A stretch of 64,000 nt of DNA from an uncultured Pseudomonadota bacterium (GCA_913060515.1 CAJXRZ010000020.1:23081-87080), one strand, 5' to 3'; counted from the first letter of the stretch, positions 7,586-19,194 are shown. Translations and numbers: made by a program. Notes: a model not told the origin generated them from the sequence alone.

Positions 7586-10318
7586 ATGCTGCGGCCATCG
7601 CCCCTGGAGGCCTTTGTGCTCTTGTCCCTGATGCTCCATTCCGCTCCTTCGCTGGCTCTGGTGCCTCCAACAAACGTGGAGCTGGGCGCCGAGCCTGTGC
7701 GCGTGGTCCACACCCACGTTGAGCGGCAGCACACGCTTCGTCAGGGCCAAGCATGGCAGTCCTTTGTTCAGGGAGAGGGACAGGGTTGGCAGGCCACCTT
7801 TGACGAGTGGACCGGCACCCCGCGGCGCGCCTGGGGCCCCGGCTTGGACATCGGTCCCGTGGACAGCGAGGAGCAAGTCATCGCCGGTCTGATGGCGCTG
7901 GTCTCCCGCAACGGCGAGGTCTTCCAAGTCGACGCCGAGCAGCTCAGCGTTCGCGACATCGGCTACGTCGCCGAGACCGACACCTGGCTGGTCCACCTGG
8001 ACCGCATGGTCAATGACGTGCCGGTTTGGCGTGGTGGCGTCGACATCGTGATCAAGCAGGGCAAGCTCATCATGATGGGCATGGACACGCATCCAAGCGC
8101 TGGCTTTGGCAGCGACATGGCCACCATCCCCAGCGCCGACGCCATCCAAGCCGCCCGCACCCAGGGCCCAGCGCCCATGGCGGTTCACACCGAGAGCAGC
8201 GCACGCCTTGTGCTGCTGCCTGTGCAGCGTGGCTCCTCCGAGATGCGCTACCGCTTGGTCTGGGAGACCCGCAGCACCACCGATGCTCCAGTCGGCATCT
8301 GGGTCTCGATGGTCGACGCCAACAGCGGCGACTTGGTGGCGTATTGGAACGAAGTGCGCTTCATCAAGGGCAACGTTTCCGCCCTTCATCACGAGCGCAA
8401 CCCCGGCTCGCCCCTCGTCGAGAGCCCGGTCCCCTGGGCCCCAGTCTATGGAGACGGCGGCACCACCTACACCGATGTCTTCGGCAACTTCGACTTGGAC
8501 GGCAGCACCTTCGAGACCGAGTTCGATGGCTCCTATCTGGACATGCGCAACGACAACGGCCCCGAGGCCAGCGCGACCTTCTCCGGCGAGTCGATGGTCT
8601 GGGACGACAGCCAGGCCACCCAGGCCGAGATCGACACCTACGTCTTCCTGCACCACATCCAGGACTGGGGACAACAGTACGCGCCCAGCATCAGCATCGT
8701 GAGCAGCAGCCTGCGCTCCACGGTGAACATCAACGAGGCCTGCAACGCCTTCTACAACGGCAACGTCAACTTCTACTTGGCCGGAAGTGGCTGCAACAAC
8801 ACGGGCGAGATCGCCGACGTGGCCTACCACGAGTGGGGCCACGGCTTTCACTACACCAGCTTGATCACAGGCTCTTACGACGGAGACATGGGCGAAGGCA
8901 TCGGTGACGTGGTGGCCGTCATCCAAACGGATGACCCCGTCATGGCCCGCTACTTCATGACCAATGGAAGCGGCATCCGCGAGTTGGACACCGACCGGGT
9001 CTACCCCGAGGATTACCAGAACGGAAACGTGCACGCCAACGGCCTGATGTTCGGCGGCTCCGCCTGGGACCTGCTCAAGGCTCTGGAGCAGGACTTCGGC
9101 CTGGAAGAGGCCCGCGACATCTCCTCCCGTCTCTTGGCAGGAGCAGTCAAGCAGGGTCCTACCCTGACCTCCGCCTACGACGCCTACGTCGCAGCGGATG
9201 ACGACAACGCAGACCTGGGCGACGGCACGCCCCACCTCTGCTACCTGTTGGACGCATTTACGCCCCACGGCTTGGGCCCAGGCGGAACCAACCTGCTCAT
9301 CCAGGCTGGACATGACCCCGTCGAGAACCAGACCGACACTGTTGGCAGCTACTCGCTCAGCGCCGTGCTCACCAACCTGGCGCCAGACTGCACCGGGGAC
9401 CCTGAGAGCGCCGAGTTGGTGTGGTCCACCGACAAGGGTGAGAGCTGGGACGAGACGGCCCTGACCCTGAGCAACAGCTTGGAAGCGGAAGGCGAGCTGC
9501 CCGGTCAGGACGCCGGCACCATCGTTCACTACTACATGAGCTTTGAAGGAAACGGCGAGGTGGTTCACAACCCTTCCGGCGCCTTCATCAACCCCCACAG
9601 CTTCTTGGTGGGCGAGACCGAGACCCTCTACTTCGAGGACTTCGAGAACGGAGACGGCGGCTTTGTGCACGAGCTGGTCTCCGGTGACGAGACCCAAGGC
9701 GCAGACGACTGGTGGGCCGGCACCCCTGCTGGCCTGAACGGCGACCCTGCCTTCTGCTTCAGCGGTGACACCTGCTGGGGCAACGACTTGGGGGGTGAGC
9801 ACGAGGGCGCCACCTGGAACGGCACCTACCAAGCCGAGAAGCACAACCGCCTGAGCTCCCCAGCCATCGAGATTCCCGAGGGCGAGGGCGCAGTCTTCCT
9901 GCAGTTCCGCCGCTGGCTCAACGTCGAAGACGGCAAGTTTGACACCGCCCAGGTGCTGGTGGACGGCGAGCCCGTCTGGAGCAACTACGTCGGAGACGAC
10001 GCCGACGACCACTTGGACACCCAGTGGGCTCTGGAGACCATCGAGATCGAGGACGTCGATGGCGACGGCTACGTCACCATCAGCTGGGATTTGATCACCG
10101 ATGGCGGCAAGGAGCTTGCGGGCTGGACCCTGGACGACGTGGCTGTGCTTCGCATGTCAGCGACTCAGGATTCCGACGGCAGCGACTCTCTGGAAGTACC
10201 TACGACCATCACTGCCGCAGGCAGCTGTGGGTGCGCCAGCACCACCCCCAACCCCGGCATGCTCTTCGGGTTCTTTGCCGTACTCGGCGGCTTGTTGCTG
10301 CGCCGCCGCCGCAGCTGA
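7586..10318 (+). CDS. Secreted zinc metalloprotease (M36/thermolysin-like) with MYXO-CTERM-like anchor
   Basis: This 910-residue protein has a signal sequence (LEAFVLLSLMLHSAPSLAL) and a long N-terminal propeptide region (FTP/PepSY-like, with VNDVPVWRGGVDIVIKQGK). The zinc site is VAYHEWGHGF, His415-Glu416-x2-His419, with Glu437 in GEGIGD as the likely third ligand. C-terminal beta domains follow. The extreme C-terminus, CGC then a hydrophobic helix then RRRRS, matches MYXO-CTERM sorting tails that anchor proteins to the myxobacterial surface. The start at ATG 7586 places the signal at the N-terminus. Its stop overlaps the next start (TGATG). The peptidase call is strong; placement in M36 rather than M4 is from the EGxxD motif. 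Confidence 0.88.
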   Translation: MLRPSPLEAFVLLSLMLHSAPSLALVPPTNVELGAEPVRVVHTHVERQHTLRQGQAWQSFVQGEGQGWQATFDEWTGTPRRAWGPGLDIGPVDSEEQVIAGLMALVSRNGEVFQVDAEQLSVRDIGYVAETDTWLVHLDRMVNDVPVWRGGVDIVIKQGKLIMMGMDTHPSAGFGSDMATIPSADAIQAARTQGPAPMAVHTESSARLVLLPVQRGSSEMRYRLVWETRSTTDAPVGIWVSMVDANSGDLVAYWNEVRFIKGNVSALHHERNPGSPLVESPVPWAPVYGDGGTTYTDVFGNFDLDGSTFETEFDGSYLDMRNDNGPEASATFSGESMVWDDSQATQAEIDTYVFLHHIQDWGQQYAPSISIVSSSLRSTVNINEACNAFYNGNVNFYLAGSGCNNTGEIADVAYHEWGHGFHYTSLITGSYDGDMGEGIGDVVAVIQTDDPVMARYFMTNGSGIRELDTDRVYPEDYQNGNVHANGLMFGGSAWDLLKALEQDFGLEEARDISSRLLAGAVKQGPTLTSAYDAYVAADDDNADLGDGTPHLCYLLDAFTPHGLGPGGTNLLIQAGHDPVENQTDTVGSYSLSAVLTNLAPDCTGDPESAELVWSTDKGESWDETALTLSNSLEAEGELPGQDAGTIVHYYMSFEGNGEVVHNPSGAFINPHSFLVGETETLYFEDFENGDGGFVHELVSGDETQGADDWWAGTPAGLNGDPAFCFSGDTCWGNDLGGEHEGATWNGTYQAEKHNRLSSPAIEIPEGEGAVFLQFRRWLNVEDGKFDTAQVLVDGEPVWSNYVGDDADDHLDTQWALETIEIEDVDGDGYVTISWDLITDGGKELAGWTLDDVAVLRMSATQDSDGSDSLEVPTTITAAGSCGCASTTPNPGMLFGFFAVLGGLLLRRRRS

Positions 10319-10923
10319 TGATCTGGCTCTTGGGGGTGAGCTTGGCCCAGGCTGAGCTTCCCCCTCCAGACTATCTAGACGCCGTGCTGGGAAGCGTGGA
10401 GGCCCAGGCCGACGCGATGATCCAGGCCGGAGACTTGGCTGGCGCCCTGAACCTGGTCCAAGAGTTCCGAAGCGAGGTCGCCAGTGATGCACGCTTGGCC
10501 TACGAAGAGGGCCTCATTCGGCGCCTTCAAGGTGACCTCGCGGGCGCCGAGCAGTGCTACCGAGAGGCCGTGCAGCAGGATCCCAAGCTCTTCTATGCTT
10601 GGTACGACCTGGGCGAGCTCCTCCTCCAGAACGGCGACTTGGACGGCGCCGAGGAGGCCTTGACCCAAGCCTTCGAGCAGTCTGCTCACCACCCCCAGGG
10701 GTGGGTGGCGCCTATGCGACTGGCTGAGCTCGCAGCCCAGCGAGGGGACGCCGCCGCCTTCGATAGCTGGTTGAAGGAAGCCGTTCGTCGCGGCTTTCGC
10801 TTTGCCACCATCGCCGGGACCCCCGCTTGGATGGGCTACTTCTCCGACCCTGCCCTGCGCGAGGTCATCGAGCGCCTGGCCACGGTCTACGGCGAAGAGT
10901 CCGTGCTCGAAACACTGCAATAG
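10318..10923 (+). CDS. Periplasmic TPR protein
   Basis: This 201-residue protein shares the A of the protease stop codon as its start. A short signal (MIWLLGVSLAQA) precedes three or so tetratricopeptide repeats (GDLAGAEQCYREAVQQDPKL, GDLDGAEEALTQAFEQSAH). The co-translational overlap suggests it works with the protease, for example in its assembly or recruitment; that is inference. No catalytic motif is present. Confidence 0.75.
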   Translation: MIWLLGVSLAQAELPPPDYLDAVLGSVEAQADAMIQAGDLAGALNLVQEFRSEVASDARLAYEEGLIRRLQGDLAGAEQCYREAVQQDPKLFYAWYDLGELLLQNGDLDGAEEALTQAFEQSAHHPQGWVAPMRLAELAAQRGDAAAFDSWLKEAVRRGFRFATIAGTPAWMGYFSDPALREVIERLATVYGEESVLETLQ

Positions 10924-10967
10924 GCGAGCGCCCAACTGACGCGACATCGCCGGTGTAGCATCTGCCC

Positions 10968-11495
10968 ATGCTCACCATGCTCACCGCACTCTCCCTCGCA
11001 CCCACCGCCCAGGCACAGGACGCCGAGGTCCCTCCGTCCAATGTGGTCATCGAAGATGAGCCCACAGGAACGGGGCCCTCCGAGATGGGCATCGGCATCA
11101 TTCTGGGCTCTCCAACCGGTCTGTCTCTGGGCTACCGACCTGGCGGCCAAGACCACATCATCAACGCTGGATTCGCCTGGAACTTCCCCCAGCAGCGGGT
11201 ACACGCACACGCCGACTACCTGCACACCTTCTACGTTCTCACGGATCCCAACGCACCCAGCTTGACCTTCCCGGTGAACGTCGGTGTTGGCGTACGCTTC
11301 CACAGCAGGGAGAGCAACGGGAACGGGGACGAGACCCGCGCGACGGTTGGCGTGCGCATCCCCCTGCAGATGACCATGGTGCCCAAGCACCACCCCTTCG
11401 ATGTCTTCCTGGAGCTGGTGCCTGTGCTGCTGCTCTATCCAGAGACCAAGTTCCGCTTGGATGGTGCTCTGGGGGCCCGCTACTTCTTCGGCTGA
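10968..11495 (+). CDS. Outer-membrane beta-barrel protein, DUF3996-like
   Basis: The protein has 175 residues. The signal MLTMLTALSLAPTAQA is followed by a small barrel with MGIGIILGSPTGLSLGYRPG, HIINAGFAWNF, VHAHADYLHTFY and a final aromatic strand LGARYFFG. The G-x-G-x-x-LGxPTG start and HADYL motif resemble the DUF3996 outer-membrane family. A terminator lies directly downstream. Its function is unknown. Confidence 0.7.
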   Translation: MLTMLTALSLAPTAQAQDAEVPPSNVVIEDEPTGTGPSEMGIGIILGSPTGLSLGYRPGGQDHIINAGFAWNFPQQRVHAHADYLHTFYVLTDPNAPSLTFPVNVGVGVRFHSRESNGNGDETRATVGVRIPLQMTMVPKHHPFDVFLELVPVLLLYPETKFRLDGALGARYFFG

Positions 11496-11516
11496 GCGAG
11501 CCCTCCTGAAACGCAA

Positions 11517-11554
11517 CAAGGGCGCCCTGCACGAATGCAGGACGCCCTTGTTTT
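11517..11554 (+). terminator. Rho-independent terminator after the beta-barrel gene
   Basis: A 15-base stem (11517-11531 with 11536-11550, one C/A mismatch) closes a CGAA loop and is followed by TTTT. It ends the plus-strand run and also separates it from groEL, which converges on it. Confidence 0.85.
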
Positions 11555-11594
11555 CGCGAAGGCTCAGCCCGGAGGCTCAGCCCGAAGCCTCAGC

Positions 11595-13235
<1,641 letters not shown>

Positions 13236-13275
13236 TCAGATTTGTCGTGTACGCTGAATCTATGGGAGTCGCTGA

Positions 13276-13566
<291 letters not shown>

Positions 13567-13586
13567 TATTTCAGCCTCCGGGCGGG

Positions 13587-13604
13587 TGTCCGATGAGTAG
13601 GACA
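13587..13604 (-). promoter_or_regulatory. Inverted repeat in the groES leader
   Basis: The perfect inverted repeat TGTCC-N8-GGACA lies about 20 bases upstream of the groES start, within a larger imperfect GC-rich palindrome. It could be a repressor site or an mRNA hairpin near the ribosome site. It does not match CIRCE (TTAGCACTC-N9-GAGTGCTAA). Confidence 0.35.
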
Positions 13605-13754
13605 GGCCCGCACTTGGATTTTGTTTTGATGACTTGGAGACCATCCTCGTCAAAAGAGAGAGGCGGCGCTCCGGCAGCAGGCAGGTAGACACCACCAACC
13701 TCGCGTCAATCGTTTTTCCCACCCCCTGGAACCACCCCCCGAAAAGGAGCGAAG

Positions 13755-14318
13755 ATGCAACGCAATCCCAACCTGCAAGAGTTCTTTTTCGAGGCGATCG
13801 CACAAGCGATGCTCGCTCAAGGTGTGGAGCTCTCAAAGCTGTCCGCCCACTACCTCACCCGCTTGCTGGCCTCGCGCGGGGAAAGGATCGCCCCATCGGT
13901 TGAGACTCTGGCCGAGCTTCACCTGCACGCAGCCCAAGCCCCAAAGCAGGAAGCGATCCGCCTCTACCGAAACCTGGGAGACCATGCTCTGTACACCGGC
14001 GGCTTCTTCCCCCAGAGCCTGGAGTCCAAGGCCGTGGGGCTGGACTACTACCGCTCGATGGGCGGCGCAGCCTATGGCCAAGTCGCGAACCTGACCGGTG
14101 CCCGGGACCCCTTCTCTCAGATGTTCGCGGAGCTGGCCAAGCGCTTCCAAGACTGCCTGTTGTTGCTCAGCGACGTCTCGAACGCTGCGAGAGCCGCCAG
14201 CACTGGGGATCTGATGGCGCTGTATGAAGAGTGGCTGCGCACCCGCTCGCGACATGCGGAACGCCGGCTCGCGGAGCTGGGCATGATCCAGACCTCAGCG
14301 GATCCCCTCCCCACCTGA
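13755..14318 (+). CDS. Conserved hypothetical protein
   Basis: The protein has 187 residues and a good ribosome site (AGGAGCGAAG) before ATG 13755. It is soluble and helical. Possible signature stretches are [18 protein letters not shown] and [17 protein letters not shown], and it ends with a helical region rich in Arg. No signal peptide or membrane segment is seen. I recognise the general look of a conserved myxobacterial protein but no function. It precedes rpoZ, which has its own promoter. Confidence 0.7.
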   Translation: MQRNPNLQEFFFEAIAQAMLAQGVELSKLSAHYLTRLLASRGERIAPSVETLAELHLHAAQAPKQEAIRLYRNLGDHALYTGGFFPQSLESKAVGLDYYRSMGGAAYGQVANLTGARDPFSQMFAELAKRFQDCLLLLSDVSNAARAASTGDLMALYEEWLRTRSRHAERRLAELGMIQTSADPLPT

Positions 14319-14334
14319 GGTCAGCACACCCCCG

Positions 14335-14363
14335 TTGACGCGACCCATGGATCCGACTAATGA
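14335..14363 (+). promoter_or_regulatory. Sigma-70-type promoter upstream of rpoZ
   Basis: TTGACG (14335-14340) and TAATGA (14358-14363) are separated by 17 bases, close to the housekeeping consensus. They lie 53 bases before the rpoZ start, in the only gap upstream of it. Confidence 0.55.
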
Positions 14364-14416
14364 GGCGAGTCCCGCACCCACCCTTGGGCGCGATCCATCT
14401 CGCATCGGGAGGCCTC

Positions 14417-14710
14417 ATGGCCCGTATCACCGTTGAAGATTGCCTTAAGAAAGTGCCGAACCGCTTTGCTCTGGTCCTCGTGGCCGCCGAGCGCGCCAAG
14501 CAGCTCATGAAGGGCGAACGGGCACTGGTCGACGAGAACGACATCCGCAAGAACAAGGAAGTCGTCACTTCCCTGCGTGAGATCGCTGCCGGTCGTGTGC
14601 AGGCTGACCTGTCTCGCTTCGACGAGAACATCTTGATGTCCGAGCACAGCAAGATGGCCGACGCCCACCTGCCCTTGGCAATGGAAGACGACCTCCCCGA
14701 AGAGGTCTGA
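14417..14710 (+). CDS. rpoZ: RNA polymerase omega subunit
   Basis: This 97-residue protein begins [20 protein letters not shown] and contains [16 protein letters not shown] and [16 protein letters not shown]. These are the conserved blocks of the omega subunit, which assists assembly of RNA polymerase and forms part of the ppGpp site. ATG 14417 has a GGGAGG site six bases upstream. It is followed by a 60-residue protein and then hutU on the same strand. Confidence 0.96.
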   Translation: MARITVEDCLKKVPNRFALVLVAAERAKQLMKGERALVDENDIRKNKEVVTSLREIAAGRVQADLSRFDENILMSEHSKMADAHLPLAMEDDLPEEV

Positions 14711-14794
14711 TCCCCTTCCCTTCCCTTCCCTGGCTGCTGCCCAAGCATTGGGTCCAGCGCCGACTTGGCCAATGCGCCATGAAAAGGACACGCC

Positions 14795-14977
14795 ATGAGC
14801 GACAAGAAGATCAACACCGAGCGCTACTTCGATAAGCGCGTCATTCGCCACTACTACGACCGAAAGGTCGTGACCCGCCTCGAGCACGACAAGTACCTCG
14901 ACAAGCTGGAAGACTGCGCGGAGCTGGGTGAAAAGACCGAGACGCGCATGGAGCTCTCCGCTCCAGCCGAGAGCTGA
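14795..14977 (+). CDS. Small charged protein of unknown function
   Basis: This 60-residue, highly charged protein has [16 protein letters not shown] and [19 protein letters not shown]. An AAAGGA site lies upstream. It is soluble and helical. It lies between rpoZ and hutU with only four bases to hutU, so it is probably co-transcribed. No family is recognised. Confidence 0.6.
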   Translation: MSDKKINTERYFDKRVIRHYYDRKVVTRLEHDKYLDKLEDCAELGEKTETRMELSAPAES

Positions 14978-14981
14978 GGCG

Positions 14982-16637
14982 ATGGCCCGGCGGGCAATGA
15001 CCACCCCAACGGGCACCACCTTGACCTGCAAAGGCTGGGTGCAGGAAGCTGCTCTGCGGATGTTCCTGAACAACCTGGACCCCGACGTCGCCGAGGCGCC
15101 GGAGGACCTGGTGGTCTACGGGGGCACCGGAAAGGCTGCCCGCAACTGGGCCGCATACGACGCCATCGTGGCCTCGCTCCAAGAGCTGGGTGACGAGGAG
15201 ACTCTGCTGGTTCAGAGCGGCAAGCCTGTGGGAATCCTGAAGAGCCACAAGGATGCCCCTCGCGTTCTGATCGCCAACTCCAACCTGGTTGGCAAGTGGG
15301 CGAACTGGGAGCACTTCCGCGAGCTGGAGCAGAAGGGCCTGATGATGTACGGCCAGATGACCGCGGGGTCCTGGATCTACATCGGCACGCAGGGAATCCT
15401 GCAGGGCACCTTCGAGACCTTCGCGGCCGCTGGCCGGGTCCACTTTGGCAGCCCAGACTTGAAGGGTCGCCTGATCCTCAGCGCCGGCTTGGGCGGCATG
15501 GGAGGCGCACAGCCCCTGGCAGCCACCATGTGCGGCGCAGTGTTTCTGGGCTTCGACGTGGACGAGTCCCGCATTCAGCGGCGCTTGGAGACGGGCTACC
15601 TCGATGAGCTCTGCCCCAGCCTGGAGGATGCTCTGGCCAAGTGCCGGATCAGCCAAGAGAAGGGCGAGGCACGCTCCTACGGTGTGGTGGCCAACGCGGC
15701 CTTCGCCTTCGCCGAGCTCGTACGACTGGGCGTGACCCCAGACCTGGTCACCGACCAGACCAGCGCACACGACCCACTCTTTGGCTACATCCCCGAGGGT
15801 TTTGACCCCCAGGAAGCCGAGCTGCTGCGCAAGGATGAGCCCGAGCGCTACCTGAAGCTCTCCCGCAAGTCCATGGCCAACCACGTCCAGGCCATGCTCG
15901 ACCTTCAGACCGCTGGATCCCACGTCTTTGACTACGGGAACAACCTGCGCGCTGGCGCAGTGGACGGTGGCTGCGCCGAAGCCTTCGAGTTCCCTGGCTT
16001 CGTTCCCGCCTACATCCGCCCCCTCTTCTGCGAGGGCAAGGGTCCCTTCCGCTGGGTAGCGCTCTCGGGCGACCCAGAGGACATCTACACGACCGACAAG
16101 GCCCTGATGGAGCTCTTCCCAGAAGACGCCCATCTACACCGCTGGCTCAAGATGGCCCGTGAGCGCGTGTCCTTCCAGGGACTGCCCGCTCGCATCTGCT
16201 GGCTGGGCTACGGCGAGCGCCACAAGGCCGGCGAGCTCTTCAACGAGCTGGTTCGCACTGGAAAGGTGAGCGCGCCCATCGTGATTGGTCGCGACCACTT
16301 GGACTGTGGCTCCGTCGCCTCCCCCAACCGGGAGACCGAAGCGATGAAGGACGGATCCGACGCTGTCGCGGACTGGCCCATCCTCAACGCTCTGATCAAC
16401 GCGGTCAACGGCGCAAGCTGGGTGAGCTTCCATCACGGTGGTGGCGTGGGCATGGGCTACAGCCTGCACTCCGGTCAGGTCATCGTCGCCGATGGCACAG
16501 ACGAGGCTGCGGCACGCATTGAGCGCGTCCTACTCGCCGACCCAGCCATGGGTGTCATCCGACACGCGGACGCGGGCTACGAGCGTGCCTTGGACGTCGC
16601 AGACGAGCGAGGCGTGAAGATCCCGGGCCGCAACTAG
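14982..16637 (+). CDS. hutU: Urocanate hydratase
   Basis: This 551-residue enzyme converts urocanate to imidazolone propionate in histidine breakdown, using tightly bound NAD+. Diagnostic stretches are [20 protein letters not shown] near the start, [53 protein letters not shown] and [16 protein letters not shown]. The length matches the family. Start ATG 14982 is chosen over 14997 because of a nearby GAGG. No other hut gene is in the window, so it is a lone gene in an rpoZ-led transcript. Confidence 0.95.
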   Translation: MARRAMTTPTGTTLTCKGWVQEAALRMFLNNLDPDVAEAPEDLVVYGGTGKAARNWAAYDAIVASLQELGDEETLLVQSGKPVGILKSHKDAPRVLIANSNLVGKWANWEHFRELEQKGLMMYGQMTAGSWIYIGTQGILQGTFETFAAAGRVHFGSPDLKGRLILSAGLGGMGGAQPLAATMCGAVFLGFDVDESRIQRRLETGYLDELCPSLEDALAKCRISQEKGEARSYGVVANAAFAFAELVRLGVTPDLVTDQTSAHDPLFGYIPEGFDPQEAELLRKDEPERYLKLSRKSMANHVQAMLDLQTAGSHVFDYGNNLRAGAVDGGCAEAFEFPGFVPAYIRPLFCEGKGPFRWVALSGDPEDIYTTDKALMELFPEDAHLHRWLKMARERVSFQGLPARICWLGYGERHKAGELFNELVRTGKVSAPIVIGRDHLDCGSVASPNRETEAMKDGSDAVADWPILNALINAVNGASWVSFHHGGGVGMGYSLHSGQVIVADGTDEAAARIERVLLADPAMGVIRHADAGYERALDVADERGVKIPGRN

Positions 16638-16666
16638 CCCCCGGGTTCAGCTTCGAAGCACGCCTC

Positions 16667-16924
16667 TCAGCGGTCTTCGACAATCTCGAGCACGTAGCGC
16701 ATCTTCGCTTTGCCGCCTGCCGCATGCACGATGCGGCGGATGGCGTCGGCGTGGATGCCCTTTCGGCCAATGACCTTGCCGATGTCTTCTTTTGCGACTT
16801 CGAGCTCTAGAACGCAGCTGTGTGCACCCTGGACTTCGTTGACGACGACCTGCTCGGGGTAGTCCACCATCGCTTTCACGATGGCCTCCACCAACTCCCG
16901 GATTCCCAGTACTTCTGCTGCCAC
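16667..16924 (-). CDS. khpA: KH-domain RNA-binding protein KhpA
   Basis: This 85-residue protein has a single KH domain with the GxxG loop GRKG (in DIGKVIGRKGIHADAIRRIV). KhpA-type proteins bind RNA, often with KhpB, and affect cell division or translation in other bacteria. The start is GTG at 16924, with GGAG seven bases upstream; the open frame extends farther without any KH sequence. Unlike many genomes it is not next to rpsP or rimM. It converges with hutU. Confidence 0.88.
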   Translation of the reverse strand: MAAEVLGIRELVEAIVKAMVDYPEQVVVNEVQGAHSCVLELEVAKEDIGKVIGRKGIHADAIRRIVHAAGGKAKMRYVLEIVEDR

Positions 16925-17083
16925 CGCGTACTCCTGCGCCGCTGACCACTGCTTCAAAGCCCGTCTGTATGCCTGGCTCCATCGAGCCGCAGACCGCGCT
17001 TCTGTACTAAGGATCGGCCCCGGGAGGCATTGCGTCAAGTCCCCGGCCCAAGTTGATCTGCGACACGAGGGTAAGAAGGGTGA

Positions 17084-17105
17084 CGAATCCTGACCGAATC
17101 CTGAC
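17084..17105. repeat. Tandem 11-base direct repeat upstream of the ECF sigma gene
   Basis: CGAATCCTGAC occurs twice head to tail without a gap. It ends 43 bases before the sigma factor start, in the 224-base divergent region between khpA and the sigma gene. The position suits a regulator or sigma-binding site, but this is inference. Confidence 0.5.
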
Positions 17106-17148
17106 CGGTGTTCTTTCGTTGTGGTGTGTGAAGCCCACGGAGGAAGTG

Positions 17149-17751
17149 ATGGCACAGCGCATCTCAGACCAGGACATCAAGACCTTGGCCGCAAGGCAAC
17201 CCAAGGCCGCATACGACCTGGTCGTGCAGCGCTACCAAGCACGCTTGGAGCACCACGCAGCAGGAATCGTCAAGGACCGCCAAGAGGCGCGAGATGCGGT
17301 GCAAGAGGTGTTCATCAAGGCCATGCGGGAGGACCGCTTCTTCAACGAAGACTTTGAAGTCCGCGCCTGGCTCTTCCGGGTGACCAGCAACCTTTGCTAC
17401 AACATCATCCGCGACAAGCGTCGGCGCAGCGGCATCCTGGCCAACATGGGCGAGGACATGGTCCCCCAGGGCAAAGCACGGATGGTGCGGGCAGAGGTCT
17501 ACCAAGACGAGCTGCGACGGGAACTCCAAGACTGCATGGCGGAGCTCTCTGAGGCCCACCGAGAGATCTTGATGCTCCGCTACTACAAGGACCTCAGCTA
17601 CCGGGAGATCGCCAGCACCCTGGAGATTCAACTTGGAACGGTGATGTCCAGATTGAGCCGGGCGCGCAGTCGACTTGGCGAAGTGATGGGCCCTGAGCAT
17701 CCCCTGGGGCAGGAGACCGGCTGGGTCTCCGAGATGCGTCGCGCCTCCTGA
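17149..17751 (+). CDS. ECF-type RNA polymerase sigma factor
   Basis: The protein has 200 residues. Region 2 is seen in YDLVVQRYQARLEHHAAGIV and EARDAVQEVFIKAM, with FEVRAWLFRVTSNLCYNIIR. Region 4 is ELSEAHREILMLRYYKDLSY followed by the helix-turn-helix REIASTLEIQLGTVMSRLSR. A GGAGGAAGTG site sits at ATG 17149. There is no adjacent anti-sigma gene with a zinc finger and membrane helix; the next gene is a DUF4388 protein. The trigger and regulon are unknown. Confidence 0.93.
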   Translation: MAQRISDQDIKTLAARQPKAAYDLVVQRYQARLEHHAAGIVKDRQEARDAVQEVFIKAMREDRFFNEDFEVRAWLFRVTSNLCYNIIRDKRRRSGILANMGEDMVPQGKARMVRAEVYQDELRRELQDCMAELSEAHREILMLRYYKDLSYREIASTLEIQLGTVMSRLSRARSRLGEVMGPEHPLGQETGWVSEMRRAS

Positions 17752-17856
17752 GTCTGAGTTCCCTGTACCGGCCCTTGCACTTGGGCCAGCGGATTGACCG
17801 CCCTGGAGTGGCGCGGGTACCATGGCGGTGCAGTTGCCCCCACCGCGAGTTCTGGC

Positions 17857-19194
17857 TTGATTTTTCCGCTGCGCGAACGCCTCATTGAGCACCTGGACGA
17901 AGGGTCCATGGGCCGGATTACTGCCTCCGGTAGTTCCGGAGAGCTCTCCATCTACGTGATGGAGGGAGAGGTCCTGGCTGCCCGCAGCGATGACGACGAC
18001 ACGATGCTGCTGCGGCGTTTGCTCCGCAACGGACACGTCGACAAGACCCAGCTTGGCGCACTGCGCACCGAGGCCCAGGGCGGGCGCTTGGAAGATGTTC
18101 TGCTGAACAAGCTGCCTACAGAGCAGGCAGAGAGCCTGGTCTTCGACCGCATGCGAGAGAACCTGGGGCGCTTCCTCTTGGCAGAGGAGCCCAGCTTCGA
18201 GCGCATGGACAGCCTGCTCATCGGGCACCTACACATCGGCCACAACAGCAGAGAGCTGCTCGCCGAGCTGGAGTCCTTGCTGGAGTCTGGCGCTGAACTG
18301 GCCTCTGAGAAGGGACTGAGCACCAACCTGGCCCGCTCAGGATTTGAGCCGGCCCCCGAGCACGAAGCGCTCTGGAGCTTGGTCTCCGAGCCCCGCAGCG
18401 TGGCTTGGCTCCTGCAAAAGGCGCCAATCGAGGAGCTGGACACCCTGGCGACCTTGGCCAAGATGCTCGCAGAAGGCGTGCTCAAGCGGGTCGAGGACCT
18501 CACCCCAGAGGAGGAAGAGGCCGCGCTCATGGCCGAGCTGGAGCGCGCTGCCGAAGATCCCGACTACGTGGAAGAGCCCCTTGAGGAGCGCCCCGACGAG
18601 GAGGTCTTCGAGGAAGAGTTGGCCATGTTCGCGGACAACGACTTTGTGCGCGGTGGCGATGGCGACGGTGCCTTCACCAAGACCAAGGAAGAGCTGAACG
18701 CGGACCGCATCGACCTGACCCACGGTCGGGACGACATGAGCGCTCTGGGCGAGCTCGTTGGGGATCAAGAGACGGCGGATACCGCTGGCGTAAAGATGAA
18801 CTTCGGCGGCCCACGTCTGTCCAACGACGATGCAGCGAAGAAAGTCGCTGTCGCGAACGAGGTCATGGAGGCGCTCTGCACAGCCTTCGACACCCAGGAC
18901 GGTGCGGGCGCAGGCATGGGCCGCGTTCAGCTCCTGGTAGACGGCGCGCCCTCCAACTTCTCGGTGCTCTTCCGCAATGCGCGGGCCGGCTCCAAGGGCA
19001 GCGTGCCCGGTCAAGTGTTGATCGCCAACTTGCGCAAGCGTCCGGCCACGGAGCATCGCGGGCTCCTGAACAATGGCCTGGCAAACTTGATCGACCGCGC
19101 GATGAACATGGGCGCGGAGACCTTGGAAGACGACGACATCCTGGACGCCTTTCTGGAGACCTGTGTGGGCTACCAGAAGCGCTTGGGGCTCTAA
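17857..19194 (+). CDS. DUF4388-like (PATAN) regulatory protein
   Basis: About 445 residues. The N-terminus (LRERLIEHLDEGSMGRI, then SSGELSIYVMEGEVLAA) matches the DUF4388/PATAN pattern found in signalling proteins of myxobacteria and others. A long acidic linker (about 220-290) leads to a C-terminal domain with MNFGGPRLSNDDAAKKVAVA, which may be a protein-interaction domain. The start is uncertain: TTG 17857 covers the whole domain, TTG 17794 is longer, and ATG 17908 has AAGGG close by. It lies between an ECF sigma factor and a cell-wall hydrolase-like gene. The function is inferred as signalling only. Confidence 0.65.
   Translation: MIFPLRERLIEHLDEGSMGRITASGSSGELSIYVMEGEVLAARSDDDDTMLLRRLLRNGHVDKTQLGALRTEAQGGRLEDVLLNKLPTEQAESLVFDRMRENLGRFLLAEEPSFERMDSLLIGHLHIGHNSRELLAELESLLESGAELASEKGLSTNLARSGFEPAPEHEALWSLVSEPRSVAWLLQKAPIEELDTLATLAKMLAEGVLKRVEDLTPEEEEAALMAELERAAEDPDYVEEPLEERPDEEVFEEELAMFADNDFVRGGDGDGAFTKTKEELNADRIDLTHGRDDMSALGELVGDQETADTAGVKMNFGGPRLSNDDAAKKVAVANEVMEALCTAFDTQDGAGAGMGRVQLLVDGAPSNFSVLFRNARAGSKGSVPGQVLIANLRKRPATEHRGLLNNGLANLIDRAMNMGAETLEDDDILDAFLETCVGYQKRLGL

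Noticed and set aside
7511..10012. Minus-strand open frame of 833 codons
   Set aside because: It is antisense to the metalloprotease gene; the composition is typical of a shadow frame.
13567..13754. CIRCE/HrcA operator before groES
   Set aside because: No TTAGCACTC-N9-GAGTGCTAA or near match was found on either strand.
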